Notes: generated from the sequence alone by a model not told the origin. A DNA stretch of 64,000 nt from Candidatus Didemnitutus mandela (GCA_002591725.1 NJAL01000005.1:1-64000), one strand, 5' to 3'; positions 43,130 to 59,404 are shown, numbered from the stretch's first letter. Numbers and translations: made by a program.

Positions 43130-43264
43130 ATGTCTCCAGAAAAAGAAGCAGCCTATCGAACCAAACTCAATAAAGCGCTCGATGCTGCCCTCGATTCGGT
43201 CACGGCCACTATCCAGATTCTCAAGGAATCTGTCGATCCTATTCAGGAATCGGTGCTGCATTAA
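43130..43264 (+). CDS. 44-aa ORF MSPEKEAAYRTKLNKALDAALDSVTATIQILKESVDPIQESVLH, possibly a truncated TraR/DksA-like N-terminus
   Basis: Amphipathic helical sequence read from nucleotides; not in supplied ORF list (short). Confidence 0.25.
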   Translation: MSPEKEAAYRTKLNKALDAALDSVTATIQILKESVDPIQESVLH

Positions 43265-45813
43265 GCAACGAAATACAGTGCGAACTCGATTAATCGATTA
43301 TAAACAGATCCACGTTCGCTCTCGTAGCGGTTGCCTGCATCTACCATATCAAGCATCCGACCAGCTTCTCGCACATTGTTATGGGAAAGTTACTGCATGT
43401 GATGATAGGTCGCAATGGGGCTGAGAAAGTCGTGCAGAGTTTTGGCTACAAACTCGTGTCTAACGAAGTTTTTTAGCCCGAGTTTTACTGCGATCAGCTT
43501 GAAAAAACAGACCCTGGGGAAAGTGCCTAAAATACCTCGGCGGCCGAAATGAATTTCATTCGTACCTTGCAATACGACACGATAGGCTACTTGGCAGCCC
43601 TGACCAATAGGGCACCTTACATCCTCCGGTACCTCAGCGGGTGGGATTATAAACAAGAAATCCGGCTCTGTAGATGTGGCTCGCCGATCATCAGGGCAGG
43701 CACCTATGCGAATAACGAGGCATGTGGCGTGAGCGCCCGCCGGGTGAGGGTAATTTTTTACTTATGTCAACTGTCGCGTCCGACATATAGGCTTGCATAG
43801 ATTATGCTTACGAACTGTTACAAAAGGCGGCTGCAAACAAAATTATCGCGCATATGAAGGGAAATGGTTAATGATGGCGTTGTTGCAGCGTTGGATCCAA
43901 CGTCGCAATATTGCGACGACCCTCAATTTCCTAGAATATATTGTATTGCGCTTATCCACTTATCCGACGAAAAAAAGTGGTTGCAATTTGCGGCGACGGA
44001 TCACGCTGAGCGACCGAGCTCGGAAGGAACAGCCCCGCCCGGCTTTCTTCCAAGCAAACAAATTTTTTGGGAGTGTAAAAATCCAAGCGTTGTGGCACCA
44101 ACATGTCATTGCTTTTTGGCCTCTCGCAGAGCCGTGAGCCCTTACATTTTGGAGACCCTTCGCAAGCGATACCCCAGGCGAGTCCTAGTTCTCGCCAGCC
44201 TGGGCCAAACTCGGTGTTGCTGTGGCTTCGTTCGCCGATCATATGGCTGGCCGTTGGCACGGCGGTCACAGAATGCTTGCGTCAAAAATTAGAACCGGTA
44301 AAGCTACTTGGTGTGGAAGGTTATGTTGTGTCGCAGAGAGGACTTTTTTCGACGGTGGAGCTCACGTTGAATCCCTCGAGAAAACTTCTTTTGCGGACAT
44401 ACTGACGACAATCGCACTGCAATCTATCCTGCTGAGAACCTCGCCTTGGCTAGTCTTACGATTACACATATCGTGGAAAATTATGGCACACGATCCTTGG
44501 GGATTTTTCCAAGGAGATGCAGGCGATTACTGCCATGGATTTCCAACCCAGACACCACGATCCGAGAAAAGATAAAGGAGCTTCCCCTGGAACAAAGTGA
44601 TCCTATCGGTGCGTATGCCCTCGCAAATCGCGAAGACGGGCTTCTGACTTAATCAGCTAGATGCAATCAGTTAGATGGATGGAAAGGCCGATGGCGCATA
44701 ATACCCAGCTGAATTGTGGGCAAAGTTTGCGCTTTTTGGGGCTACACTCACGGCTTTAAAAAGATGGGGGCGCTTTTCCATCTCTGACACGCTCGGAAAA
44801 GTCTATTTTGCTGAGCTCGATGAAGGTTGCTTTGCTATCCCTTGATCCTTGTTGCTTACAGCCCCAAAAGACAACCCGACTTCGAAATTCTAGTGTGGGG
44901 GGCACTGTTCGACATTATACTATATCTCAGCGTGAAAAAGGGTGGCGCGGTATCCAATTTTTCCGAGGCAATGAGAGCCATTCCCACATTTGTTGTAACC
45001 TATACCGACTCAATTCAAAAAGTGCGTGTAGACGTGTCTGAAGGAGGAGCCAAATTTTCGCTATCAATCACCCCTGACACCCAGGACCGGTAAGGCAGTA
45101 CGGGCGGTACGAACCGCCAAACCGAAAAGGCTAGGATTCTTGCTGGCTTTTGGGGCGATTCTTCTTTGATGTTAAGCCGGTCGTGTTTACTTCCGCCATT
45201 ACCCGATCCCTTCTCCCTGTCTGTGTCGCCACTCTTTATGCGAGCGCAGCGATGGATCGCTTTCTCGCGGTGATTGTGGCGCGTGGCATAACGCTGTATC
45301 CCGAACAGGAGGATTCCCCGGTCCTAGCTGCTTTTGGATGGGCAAAACGTCATTTTGAACACATCCCCACCGGTTTCGGTAAATTGCTGCTTTGTGGCTG
45401 CGTCGCTACATTCCAAAGAACTGTGTATCGGCCGCCAGTGGGTCCAGTGGGTTTACACCTGTCCTATCAAGGCGTTGGTGAACGAAAAATTCCTCAACCT
45501 CTGTTGCGACTTTGGCCCGGAAAACGTCGATCTGATGATAGACGATGCATCTATGAATCCGCATGCGCTGGCGCTTTGTTGCACGGCGGAAATTTTCGAC
45601 AATATCGCTCTTGCTCATGGCGACCGTGCATCAATTTTTACGCGATAATCATGGACGAGTTTTACTATTACTCCGATGCCGAAGCGCCACTACGTCTCGC
45701 AAGTCCCGCTGCTCACGTTTCCGAAAACGCGCTTTTTTTTGGTGTCCGCGACGTTGGAGTTTGACGGAATTTTTCGAAAAAGATCTTACACGGGGCTGAC
45801 AGGGGCGTGGGCA

Positions 45814-45833
45814 ATTACTGTGCATTACTGTGC
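45814..45833. repeat. 10-bp tandem duplication (attactgtgc x2)
   Basis: Read directly, inside the helicase pseudogene. Confidence 0.95.
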
Positions 45834-47170
45834 GTAGTAACCTAACCGCCGTCCGGTGCCGCTTAGTTTTGAATATTCGGAGACGCCCTTCTGGGAAAGC
45901 TGGGAGAGTTGCTTGCGATGAATCGCGAGCTGGGTCTACCTGGTGCATTTTACGCAACGCGCCGCGTCGAAGGTAGCTCAGGCTCTGGTGAACCTGAGCA
46001 TCTGCTTGAGAGAGGGAAAGGCTGCGCTCGCCGCGGACCTTGAGCTGTTGAAATTCAACAGCCATTACGGGAAAGACATGAAATGCTGGTTGCGCCACGA
46101 CATTGGTTTGCGCCACGGCGGGCCTGTTGCCGAAATATCGCATTTTCGTCGAGCAGCTTGCGCAAAAAGGCCGGCTAAAAATTATCTGTGGCACCGATAC
46201 ACTGGGCGCTGACATTAACGCTCCGATTCACACCGTGGCTTTTACATAATTCTGGAAATACGACGGCAATAAAGACTCCGATGCTGAATGTGCGCGATTT
46301 CCGTTTAGACTGTGGGCCGAGCTGTGGGCGCGTGGGCTACGATGCGACGGGTTATGTGGTCGTTTAGGCTTCCGGAATACATCATTGCTAATAATGTGGC
46401 TGAGGTTAAGTCGGCTTCCGGGCCGGCCCGGAAGAAATAATTCGTGAAGAAGTCTGCCACCCGAAGATCGGTTGGCTGGGATGCGAAGATGCTCGAAAAG
46501 CTTGTTTCGCGCTTTGGTGTCTCGCATGGCATAGGCATACTGTTGTTTGTGCTTTGACACGATGCCGATGGTTGTCGCGCGATGCAGAAAATCATTTGCG
46601 ATAGCCATGAAAAACCAGTTAAGAAAAAAGCATCGCGTTGCCGTTCTTGGCAGCTGTTCTGCGCCCTGCTCGAGTGGAAGGTTGTTGAAATTGTCCCGCG
46701 ACAGCCAATCGGCCGGGTACTTTTGGGTGAACATTTAGTTTTAGGACAATTCTTCGCTGCACCAGGCGTTTTCGCTCTATCTAATCGATACGTTGTCGAA
46801 ACTCGACTGCACTAGTCTGGGGTATTCGTTCGAGTTGTTGACGCTTTGCTAGGCGATTGTCGAAGATCTCGAGCAGACTCTCTGGCCGTCAGATCGACCG
46901 CCCTGAAAACCGAAGAACTCAGCCGAGCTGAAGGCTGCGGGCATGCCTTACGGTGAACAGAGGGAGAAGTTCTAGGAAATCATCGAACATCCCGAAGCGA
47001 TGCGCGAGTTTCTCTATGAAACATTCAATGCTTTTGCGATAGCGTATCCGTGGATCGTTGGGGAAAGCGCGCGGCTAGAATCGATTGCGCGCGAAATGGC
47101 GGAATGCTATGCTGAATTACATCTGCTGGTATGAACTAAAGCGCAGCAAGAGCCTGTTTACTGTGCCACC

Positions 47171-47190
47171 TGATGCAGAATGATGCAGAC
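47171..47190. repeat. 10-bp near-perfect tandem duplication (tgatgcagaa/tgatgcagac)
   Basis: Read directly, inside the helicase pseudogene. Confidence 0.85.
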
Positions 47191-48254
47191 TTTTAAGGTG
47201 CTGTTGCAGGCGGTTTCGGAACCCTTCAAGGCCGAACTGGTGTTGGAATTGAGGACTATTTTTACGAACTTATCTGCAATGAAGATTCCAGTATTGCTCG
47301 AGGAGTGGGAAGCCATTGCGCAATCCTAATTTCGTAGCTGACCGCACTCCGAACAAGCTAGCGTTGCCTGGTGATTTTTGATATTACACGTGGTTTTGTT
47401 GGCTTTAAACGGTTGGTGCGCGCGGCGATTCTCGGCTTTCCCTAGGATATCGTTTCGCGCGACTGGGAAGCCGCTGCAGCCCCTGCGTGCTGCCTGTGTT
47501 AGATGCGGTTGGGGAATCCGAAAGCAAACGCTCCCGAATTGCTTAGCACAACGGCTGAAAAAGAGTTTTATATGTTTTTGGGAACGCATAAACTGGTTTC
47601 TCCTCGATCCGGAAGGGCGCTTTACCTTGCACACAAATTGGCTGGAGGGGACCGAAAATCCTGGCTCGGACTGCAATCCCGAGATTGGACAGTCGCTCAA
47701 ATGCCGGTAGACGGAGAAGACGATTGCGACTGGGTCGTCTGGAAATATTGCTTCACTTTAGGGATGCCAGCTTCGCTGGCTGGGGCTGGGCTGAGCCGGC
47801 AGTTAAATTTGAGGCGGTGGCTCCGTTTCGGAGTGTCTTTAGCCCGATAGGTTCTGTGGCGGTTAAAGGGGGTACGGTAATTTTTAGGGCGGGTTTCGGA
47901 GACTGTCCGGATATCGGCTAAATCGCGTTTTCCAGATTTTTTAGGGTGATCAACCTCTTTACTCTCTTCTTTCTTCCTTTCGTTGCTATCGGATTTTCGG
48001 GTTTTCTTATCGCCTATCTGTCGACACGGGGCACGCCGCTGGCGGCTATGAGGGAGGGTGATGGAGCTTTGGAACCGATCGTCCACGAAAGTCGCTACAC
48101 TGTCGTTTTTGGTGAGCCCGGTTATGCCCGCTCCACCAGCTGGCTAGGGGCTTACCGGGTTGATGATGGCCACCGAGTTTTGATCGACAGTTTCTCTGTT
48201 TTCTGGCGGACTTAGACAATAACTATATTCGTAGCGTTCAAAACGAACCGTTAA

Positions 48255-50591
<2,337 letters not shown>

Positions 50592-50889
50592 GCGAGTCCC
50601 CCCCCCGACCTTCCCATCCCGCAGCGCTTCCCGTCGGTGAGATTTTTGTTGGGGATGGCCCGGTTGACATTGTAGAGCGGCGGCGGAGTGACTGTTTACT
50701 ATTAGAAAAAGAATAGTTATACCGTTTTTTTTGAGTGACGATGCTAAGCGATGTTTTTAAAAAGTTTTTGTATAATAAGTTATATAGTTTTCTACTGGTC
50801 TGCCGGTAGAGTTGGCGCTTTCGCCGCGGAGCCGCCAGGAGGTTCCCGATTTGTGGTGGGCCGACTACGCTATAAGCATAGAGTGCAAG

Positions 50890-51850
50890 TTTACGTTAGC
50901 TGGAGCCTTGACCCTGATTTATCGAGCAGCGAATTTTCTCCAGATTTCCGATGCTCGGCGTTCGGCGTGGGCGACCGTATCTTCGTGATGCTGCCCTACC
51001 TACCCTAATGGTGAACGGCGATATTCGGTCCCTCTCCTGTGCCGTGCTCGCACTTGCTCCACTCCTGCTTTTTGCTTTGGAAGTTCTCTACCTCGTTACC
51101 ACCGGGGAGGTTTCGGCCTTTAATTACGACTGATGATTGGTATTGGAAAGATCGACAATTACGGCGGCGGGCGGTATCCTTGCCGAGAAATCGTTGTAGG
51201 GTTGAATCGACTATGACGAAGGTCCTGCGGAGCGCTTTATGAAATTTTGTGGATGAGTCGATCAGCAGCGACGATCCGGACATCATCTACTTTGCTAGTT
51301 CCACGACGGGCGAGCCAAAGGTGGTTTTACACGCAGGCCAGTTATACGCTGTAACATCGCTTTGCGGGTGACCTGTGGTCCGCGATGCCGGACAATCTGT
51401 ATTGGTTGGTACATCCCGGATCTCGGTTGGAGAAAAGCTGCGCTGTCCAGTTTATACGGTTCCTGACAGATAGGCGCTGGTATCTTTGCGTATACCTATT
51501 CGGTGATTTTAACCCCTCGGTTGCCCTTCATGTGCTGGAGATATATCCAACGTGGTGTGCTCCCGGCATGGCGCTTCGCGGATCATGCGCGAAGATCTAT
51601 CCAGTTGCCGCTTTACTCGACTGCGACATTGTGTGACAGCGGACGAGGTGCTAAACTAGGAGATGATTGCACGCTATCACAAGGCGACAGGGTTGACGTT
51701 GTACGAAGCCTGCTTCCAGATGGAAAGCAGTAGTGCTGGGCAAAGGCCAGGACCCTAAGAATGACCAAACGTATTAGGCAATCGCTGCGATTTTCGCTGT
51801 CGCCTTCGACATAGCGTTGACCACCGCTTGGGCAAGGCGCCCCCAAGTGG
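50890..51850 (+). pseudogene. AMP-forming (medium-chain type) acyl-CoA synthetase, degraded
   Basis: FGVGDRIFVMLPYLP; SSDDPDIIYFASSTTGEPKVVLHAG (adenylation P-loop); PDLGWRKAALSSLYGS in another frame; FNPSVALHVLEIYPTWCAPGMALR. Confidence 0.75.
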
Positions 51851-54030
51851 GCTGCGAGTCATCCGCGTGTTGTAGCTATTTGTCGCATTTAATAATGTGT
51901 CTGCTCGGATTCATAAAACTGCGTGATGTGTGCTCGTTCACCATAGGCTTTGTGCGATACAATTTGGTTGCCTAGCGCTAAGGCGCTTTGCTCCTACGTT
52001 TTCCTTAGTCAAGACAGTCGGTAGACGATCCTCATGATTTCTAGCATCGCTACCTAGATCGTGGCACCAGCCGTGCTTGTCTTCAGTACCGTCAGCGCAA
52101 CTTCCGCGTTTAAGCTAGTTTACCTAGAAATACGTGACTTGAAATGCCCCTGTGTAGGGGTGTGGACAGCAACGTGCAGCTCGTCTTCGTCTCGCTTATA
52201 GAAAGCTTAACGATGGTGATACCAATTTGGATAATGGCCGATTCGCGACAGATTTGGCTGACACCGTTCTCTCCGAAACCCTATGCATGTGCGGTTTTCT
52301 TGTCGCGATTCTTCGATCTGATTCCGGATCAAAGCAATGCGCAAGGGTAGATCCGTCCCCGACCACAGCCTTGCGACAAATTTGAAAATCCCCCCGGGGG
52401 AAAAGTGCGGCCACCCGTTTATGCTCTGCAATTCGTCCGCTACGGGGTCATCGTAGTTAGTCGAGGAAGGTGGGCCTCTGTCATCGGACAATGTGCTGTA
52501 GAGCTTGAACCGGGCGACCAATGGATAGCCGTGAAAACCGAGTGCCAAGTCCCAAGTTCCACGACTGGAAGGACGCGATTTCTATTCCTCCAGCGGCGAA
52601 CTCTGCTTTGTTGCCGCGTCAGACGCGAGCTACAAGATCGCGAGGGCGCGCCAGAAAAATTTAAATCAGGCTCAGTATTTTACTGATTTCAGCAAGGGAA
52701 AACTAGATTTCAGCGAGAGCTCCGGAACTCCGAAGCAGCCAATTCTATTGTCTACTGCGCCCGCAACGCCAGGAAGAAGGGTGAAACCTGCCTCGTTTAC
52801 CAGCCGGCGTGTTCCGGAGTTTTTCCCTAAAAAAAGGTCTATCTTTGGGTTTTGGACAAAACGTAGACAAACCAATGAGCTTTTGTTGTCGCCCCATGCT
52901 GCGGTGAAACATTGGCAAACACATAGTTTAAGTTTAGCGCGCCACGTTTTGCCATTTGGTAGCTTTGGAGAGATTTTCCACGAACTCGATCTTACACAAA
53001 CATTTAAAAGGGTCGTTGCGCTTGCAGCGTAATTGAATATTCCGGTGATAGTTGTTGTCGGAGACGTAATTAAGACAGAGGACGGCGAAGACCTTCACAA
53101 TGTGTTGGTGAGCCGGGCTGGGTTTGTCCACCACCAGAACGCTCTGCACCGTCGGATGAAAAATGAGAATGCTTCCCACTTCGAACGAAGCCTATACGAG
53201 GGCATCCTGAACTTTTAATTACATCGTTGTAGGTGCCCGACAAACTACGAACCAATAATAGTCATTCCGCGGTGCAAACCGCCACTGTTGCCGGTGATGA
53301 AACACAGTGTCGCCCAAAACCTGTCCGCTATCGGCCATTATTCATAAAACAAACTAACGGACGCTGCGGCCTGACACGGATCGCGGTCTTGCTCTTGGAG
53401 CTGATCAGGGCTACGTTCATACTCATGGTGGTGCGAGCTCATCGAACCTGGGACGCCCGGGCACGCCGAGCGAGGGGGATTTGACAATAAGCAGCTTCCG
53501 TAAATCGCCATAGCTCTCCAGATGCTTATCTTTTATCAAGATCTTGCGGTGTCTCGCTACTAGTTTTTGCTTTCTAGTCCGTGTTGATCTTCATCGCTTT
53601 TAGGTGGTGATGCTCAATTTTGTGGCCGTTGCGGCTGAGAAGTTTTGAAGCCTCTAACGCTTCATTGGTTTGGTGTTAGCATACGATAAAGTAGTCACTT
53701 TCTTGTTCATAGGCTCGGCAGTCTACTCTGCTCCGATGCGAATTCCCCATCGGCGCATACTTGGTTGCAGTACTAGGATCATTCTCTTTTCCGGATGAGT
53801 TTCTTGCATGGTCCGATCGAGTGGAAAATGCAAGCGACGGCTTTGGCCCAAAGGGTAGCTTCGCCCCCTCAATCGAACCCAGCACGAACGAGCCGATAAT
53901 CACCTTTATCTGCTTTGTGCGAAAAATCTCCCTGTCTCTACCTTTTGTTTTTGATCTCGTCGGCGGTCTTTGGCGAAGCGCTCCGAGGTCAAGATTTAGT
54001 GTGTTGGCGCGGTTTCCATTGACCCATATT

Positions 54031-54054
54031 AGTATGTAAAATAGTATGTAAAAT
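54031..54054. repeat. 12-bp tandem duplication (tagtatgtaaaa x2)
   Basis: Read directly. Confidence 0.96.
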
Positions 54055-56815
54055 TTTCCAGACTAGTATGAACGAAGCTCGATTTCAAAACGAAACAAGT
54101 CGAAGCGGCTATTACTGCAAGATCAACACCACGGCGAGTTGCTTGGTCTTCGGTTCACACTCGACGGAGGCGAATGCTACAGAGAAATCCTTCGGCGAAC
54201 GTTGCTATCTTGCTCCGTGTGTAACAATTTTAGTATCGCGCTGGCGGCACTTGGAGAAAGAAAGAATTACGCTTCCGATGGCAACAAGATTCCCCTTTTG
54301 GACAGCTAAACGCGCGCTGATTCGCGATTGCGGTGTGACGCGGTCAGGAGACCCCTTGAGCGCTGTAACAAATCAACGTCCGGGGGTGGTGTGGATAAGC
54401 TCCTTGGCCCTTGCGGCGACCGAGGAAGCAGATGCCAGGTGCCGAATTTTTCGTTGCTGGGTCTTTTCGATTGTCGAGCTGCTAGGCAATCGGCCCAGCT
54501 TTGCACTAAAGGCCGAAAAGAGCTGCGCCAGTCAGCCGGACAATGTGCGCGTGCTGACTGAGACCGGCTTGCCTCTACTTCCAGTTTCTCCCATAGTAGG
54601 TTCTTGGTTTGTGGGAACAAGAGGACCGTGCTGGCGGCCAGAAAACGGTAACCGGCTGCGATCGGGCTCGTTGTCGCGCGAAGGTGCAAATCTGCGATAT
54701 CACGCACATCGACGCGACGATGCCCAGATCGATTTTCGGGCAGTCTTTGATGCGCTTTATTGTTGTCCTGCAGCTTTTGCTGTGATTCAGGGGCTGGTGG
54801 TGTTTGCCGACGACAGAAAGGTCGACGGGCAACCGTTCGAGGAAATTGTCAAAGAAGTTATAGCGCGAATTTTATGAGTCTGCGGTTGCGGTGATGACTT
54901 TCTCTTAACTTGGCAGCTGACGTGCCTACGAAACGGAACTGACATGGATCCAAATATCGACACAATAATTTAAAGACTTGTGCCTCGAAGACGACGTGAC
55001 TCTATAGTTCCGCATTAGAGTCAAAAACTACTCTATTGCATCGATTCTTCTTGCGGTTTCCTCGCCATCTTTTTATTTTCTATATTGTTGGTATTTGTTC
55101 ACTATAACTTTGAAGCTGTGCGCAGATAGTCCGGAACTCAGACGATGAATTCATTTTGTTGACCAACCTGCTCTAGCCCGCATAGCTGCGAGTGCGAAAC
55201 GAATCTCATGGTCGATTTCTACGCAGCCGTGTGGATCTTTTGTTTTGACCCTGTGACGCTGCTGCTGGCGGTTCCCACGCGTTTACCACCTCTTTAAACG
55301 GAAAATTCGTGACTGAAGGACCTTTGCGTTGGTTGCTAATGGTTTTTTTATAGTGCGGACGAGCTCGATCTCACTAAATACTTGCTTTTCATATACAACG
55401 TGATCACAATGCAAAACACTATCTACAAGGGGAAAGCTTATTACTCGCTCGATCAGTCGGCCTTTCTCCAAGAGAAGGTCGTGGCGGGGTGATAGCGTGC
55501 TCCTGCCCGCAGCGGACACCGAAAAACTTTTTGCGGCAACGATTGCGAGGAAACACGTACAGAAGATGCATCGCTACAGCTTTCAACAACCCTTGTCGGC
55601 TGTTTGACTTCTGACGCCCGGATGGGATGGCTAATGCCCAAAGAGAAGTTTTAACTAAAAAACCATTTTGCTAGACGGGTCGCACTTTGTCAATGTTTTG
55701 CTGCTGTGCGGCTTTCACTACTATTACTTCCTCTTCGAGCTAAAGTCATCGGTAAAATAGCTCGGTGTAGGCCGGTTGGAGATGACGCCGCTACCAGAGA
55801 AATTTTGGGAGGATCACTCGTTGACAATGTTCGGGCCCAAACTCGAAGGCTGTCCGGAAGCGGAGCTGGGACAATTTTTAGTGTCGAGCTTCAGTCGGTG
55901 TGTACGATAGCTGAGGATACGGTGACTCCAGTATCCGTACCAACGGCAGCATGTCCGGCTCCTCGACAAAGCGTGGCTTATTTTCGGCTTTGGAGTCGAT
56001 TCCAAGGAGTTTATCAGTACGCGGATAAAAATTGGAAGCAACCTGTACGTGCTCTTTTTTACTTTCGAGGGATCCTCGGATCTTCACGTACGGTGATGTA
56101 AATTTAAAACAGAATGACATAGTCAACGTCGTTGCTTCCGAACTGCAACCTAAAAATTACGACGTCGAGCTGTTTGAACCCTACGTTTCCCGATACCCGG
56201 AGCTGATAGTGCTGGAGGGCGAGTGCTCGGTGTCACGCTGCTGTTCTGGAGAAGGCAACTTATAAACTTCCGGACCGGTACTGCAGAAGAAAGTGAAACG
56301 ACGACTGGTTGGTGAGTTGGTGGGTGTTTTCATAAAATTGAGTACGTTTCCTTCTCAAAGTTTTTGTGGCGAGGCCGGTAGAAAATCGAATCATGAAACG
56401 TCTGGTGGAAAATTTACGACGGTTTGTCGAGCGAGAGACAAGACGTTCCGTCGAAGCACTGGCAGATGAAGCGTGGTTCCGTTTTTTATGAACTATTCAC
56501 TTCTTCCATCGATTTGAGCCCTGTTTTTTGGCTGCTGCTGAAAATTTTGTGCCCTTTCTTATGAGAAAAGTTTGAAAAAACTTTAGTATGAACTGGTCGA
56601 TCTGGCTTATCAGTTCGATTCCGGCGGAGATCCAGTCGATACCGACGTACCCATTGCGAGGACAGTCAGACTGTGAAAATTTTGCCTTCACCATCGAAGG
56701 CCGTAACTTACTGCAATCGCGATGATTGCTGCGGTGTTCGTCCTTCTCGCGTTGGTGGCGCTGATGGCCTTTGACAACGGGCAGCGACTAGGCGCTGTCG
56801 TACAGCAGGCGGTGG

Positions 56816-58006
56816 TTACTTGTGGAGCGAGGCGCAAAAGCGCGCAAGGCGTTCCATGCCTTTTTTAATGATTTCGTCGGATGTCGCATAGCTCAGACGC
56901 AAATAGCCCTCGGCGCCGAAGGCCGAGCCCGGAACTGCGGCCACTTTTTCTTGGCCGAGCAGGCGCGCACAGAAATCCTGATCATTGAGACCGAAACTTG
57001 AGATGTTGGGAAAGAGATAAAAAGCACCACCAGCCAGCAGACAGTTCACGCTGAAAATTTTGTTTAATTCGGCATGGAGGAATTTGCGCCGACGATCGAA
57101 GGCGGCTTTCATCTCGGCGAGTGCGACTTCCGCCTTCGCCTTCTCCTTCAACGCGGCGAGGGCGCCGTATTGGGCAAAGGTAGTGGCGTTCGAGGACGTC
57201 TGGCTTTGCAGTTCGATGCAGGCCTTGGCGATCGGGGCCGGAGCGACGAGTGTGCCGAGGCGCCAGCCGGTCATCGCATAGGTTTTGGAAAAACCGGCGA
57301 CGGTAATTGTGCGTTTCTCAATTTCGGGGCCGAGGGTGGCGAAATTACAAGGCGACTTGCCGTCGTAAATGAGGTGCTCATATATCTCGTCTGCGAGTAC
57401 GTAGAGATTATGCTTTACGCAGATGTTGGCGAGAGCCGCTAGCTCCTCGCGGGAATAGATGGCACCGGTGGGGTTTGACGGCGAATTGAGTACCAGCAGT
57501 TTGGTTTTGGGCGTGATAGAGCTCTCGAACAGCGCAGGCGTTAGCTTGAAGCCGGTCTTGTCACCGCAGAAGACGATCTTGGGCGTGGTGCCGGCGAGTT
57601 TTACCATCTCAGGGTAGCTGACCCAGAAAGGAGCCGGAATGATGGCTTCGTCACCGGGATTGCAGATGGCTAGGATGCCAAGATAACAGGAGTATTTTCC
57701 ACCCGGAGAAACCACGACCTGGCTGGGTGCGATCTTGTAGCCGTATTCGTCCGCGTAACGTTCGGCGATGGCTATGCGTAGCGGCTCAAGGCCAGGCGTG
57801 GAAGCATACTTGGTTTTACCGTCTTTGATGGCGGCGATGCACGCCTCTTTGATAAACTCTGGTGTGTCGAAATCCGGCTCGCCAGCGGCGAAACTGCATA
57901 CGTCCTCGCCCGCGGCGAGCATGGTTTTGGCTTTTGCGTCGATGCTAAGGGTGGGCGATGGTGAGATGTTGCGGGCCCAAACTGAGAGCGGGTGTAGTGC
58001 GGCCAT
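56816..58006 (-). CDS. Aspartate aminotransferase-type PLP aminotransferase (class I)
   Basis: [59 protein letters not shown] (PLP Lys); Met at 58006 likelier than 58054. Confidence 0.94.
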   Translation of the reverse strand: MAALHPLSVWARNISPSPTLSIDAKAKTMLAAGEDVCSFAAGEPDFDTPEFIKEACIAAIKDGKTKYASTPGLEPLRIAIAERYADEYGYKIAPSQVVVSPGGKYSCYLGILAICNPGDEAIIPAPFWVSYPEMVKLAGTTPKIVFCGDKTGFKLTPALFESSITPKTKLLVLNSPSNPTGAIYSREELAALANICVKHNLYVLADEIYEHLIYDGKSPCNFATLGPEIEKRTITVAGFSKTYAMTGWRLGTLVAPAPIAKACIELQSQTSSNATTFAQYGALAALKEKAKAEVALAEMKAAFDRRRKFLHAELNKIFSVNCLLAGGAFYLFPNISSFGLNDQDFCARLLGQEKVAAVPGSAFGAEGYLRLSYATSDEIIKKGMERLARFCASLHK

Positions 58007-58534
58007 GAAGGCACAGATATAATGCTCGGAGCTTTCTGAAAGCAAGCTTTGCACTTGCTACAACCTAGGCGACGAAGCGGTTCCAGGAAGTTATGATTTA
58101 CGAGAGGAAACCCGACTTGTTTGACTTTCCCGGGGCCGCTTTGTCCGCCTTTGTTGGCTGGCTTTCCAGTTTTCTGGCCTTTGTTCCTTGGGAAGAGGCT
58201 TTTTCTCCCTATTCCAGATGCGGCAGGTAGTTCTCTACTGTGCTGTGGACGAATTGTTCGATTCTGGGTTCTGATGTGGTTTGTGTGGGGGATTTTTAAA
58301 CAATTTTCCTGATTTCCTGCGGCAGCCGCACTAAGATTGGGGCGTAGGCTGGGTGCAGGATCACGATGTTGTTGAAGCTGCATTTTTCCAGTGCAGCACA
58401 CACCAACTTCCCGACGGATTTGATTCACTTTTTCCCCACCGGCTTGTTGATCAAATCGAAAAAGGAAATTTCTGGATAAATTATAAATATATAATATTAT
58501 GGATAATAATTTTATGAATATATGGGATCATAGA

Positions 58535-59404
58535 TCATAGATATTGAATCTGGCTGGCTGGCGGCGGAGGCAGGGCTCCGGTCAGACTCTCAGGCGTAAA
58601 AACACTTGCGGAAAGCTCCAACTGGAGCGCAACAGCGGTAAAACTGAGGCGAGTTTTGTCTCGTGTCATGAGGTTGCGGAGGTCGATCGATTTCACCAGC
58701 CACTGACCTCCTACTTCCTTCAGGCTGAGAACTCCGATGCTTTGGACTGGTTCGCCTTTGGGGCCAAGCGCTTCTGCTTGCAGCAGAACTTGAAATTGCG
58801 AATCAAACGCCACCCGCATCCCTGTGAGATCCGGATGCACTGCTGCCAGATCGGCTGGCGGATAAATTAAAAAATGGCAAGCCTGTCGCCCCCGAATCTT
58901 GGAGATCCCTTCGTAGGCGAAGTCTTCCCAATAGAGAAACGGCATTTGTAAGGCGAACAAAGTCAAGTTTGTGCCCTCAATAGGTTGAAGGGATTCGGCC
59001 TCGCTCAATTTTCTTACTTGGCCTCCGGCAACGGTCCATGCCTGGAGATGCGATCCGCTTCGGACGAGCCAGGTGTGCTCCCCGATTTGGATGCGAGTTA
59101 GCGGGCCTGCTGTGTCGGGTATGTAGAAAAGCTGACCGTGGAGCGTGCGCTCTTCGCCATGGTGCGGCATCACGTGCAATTCAAATTGGAGCCAACAATT
59201 ATCGGTGGCGCCGGCGGCCTCGAAGGCTTTCAGCACTGAACGGACTTCTTCCTGCGACGCTTTATTTCTTGCTAACGAACGTGGCTTGGGATGAAATGCT
59301 GCGAAACAGACGGGTGCAACCAGTTTGAGTAAGAGAGCAATGCCTAGAAGAAAAAGAGCCCAGCAGCGGGCTGGATTCGTGAACTTAGGTTTTTTTTTGA
59401 TCAC
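58535..59404 (-). CDS. LolA-like/outer-membrane lipoprotein-sorting family protein
   Basis: Signal-peptide-like N-terminus; HTWLVRSGSHLQAWT; KIRGRQACHFLIYPPAD; FDSQFQVLLQAEALGPKGEPVQS. Confidence 0.6.
   Translation of the reverse strand: MIKKKPKFTNPARCWALFLLGIALLLKLVAPVCFAAFHPKPRSLARNKASQEEVRSVLKAFEAAGATDNCWLQFELHVMPHHGEERTLHGQLFYIPDTAGPLTRIQIGEHTWLVRSGSHLQAWTVAGGQVRKLSEAESLQPIEGTNLTLFALQMPFLYWEDFAYEGISKIRGRQACHFLIYPPADLAAVHPDLTGMRVAFDSQFQVLLQAEALGPKGEPVQSIGVLSLKEVGGQWLVKSIDLRNLMTRDKTRLSFTAVALQLELSASVFTPESLTGALPPPPASQIQYL

Larger units (their letters stand above)
45230..47890 (+). pseudogene. DEAD/DEAH helicase of the DUF3516 type, heavily degraded
   Basis: [125 protein letters not shown]; collinear but in many frames. 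Confidence 0.82.

Noticed and set aside
54068-54877. 269-aa ORF, possibly a MurE remnant (GLHFTLDGGECYREILRR...; VIQGLVVFADDRKV)
   Set aside because: The ORF translation itself looks non-native. MurE-like scraps in other frames are too weak to call without a profile search.
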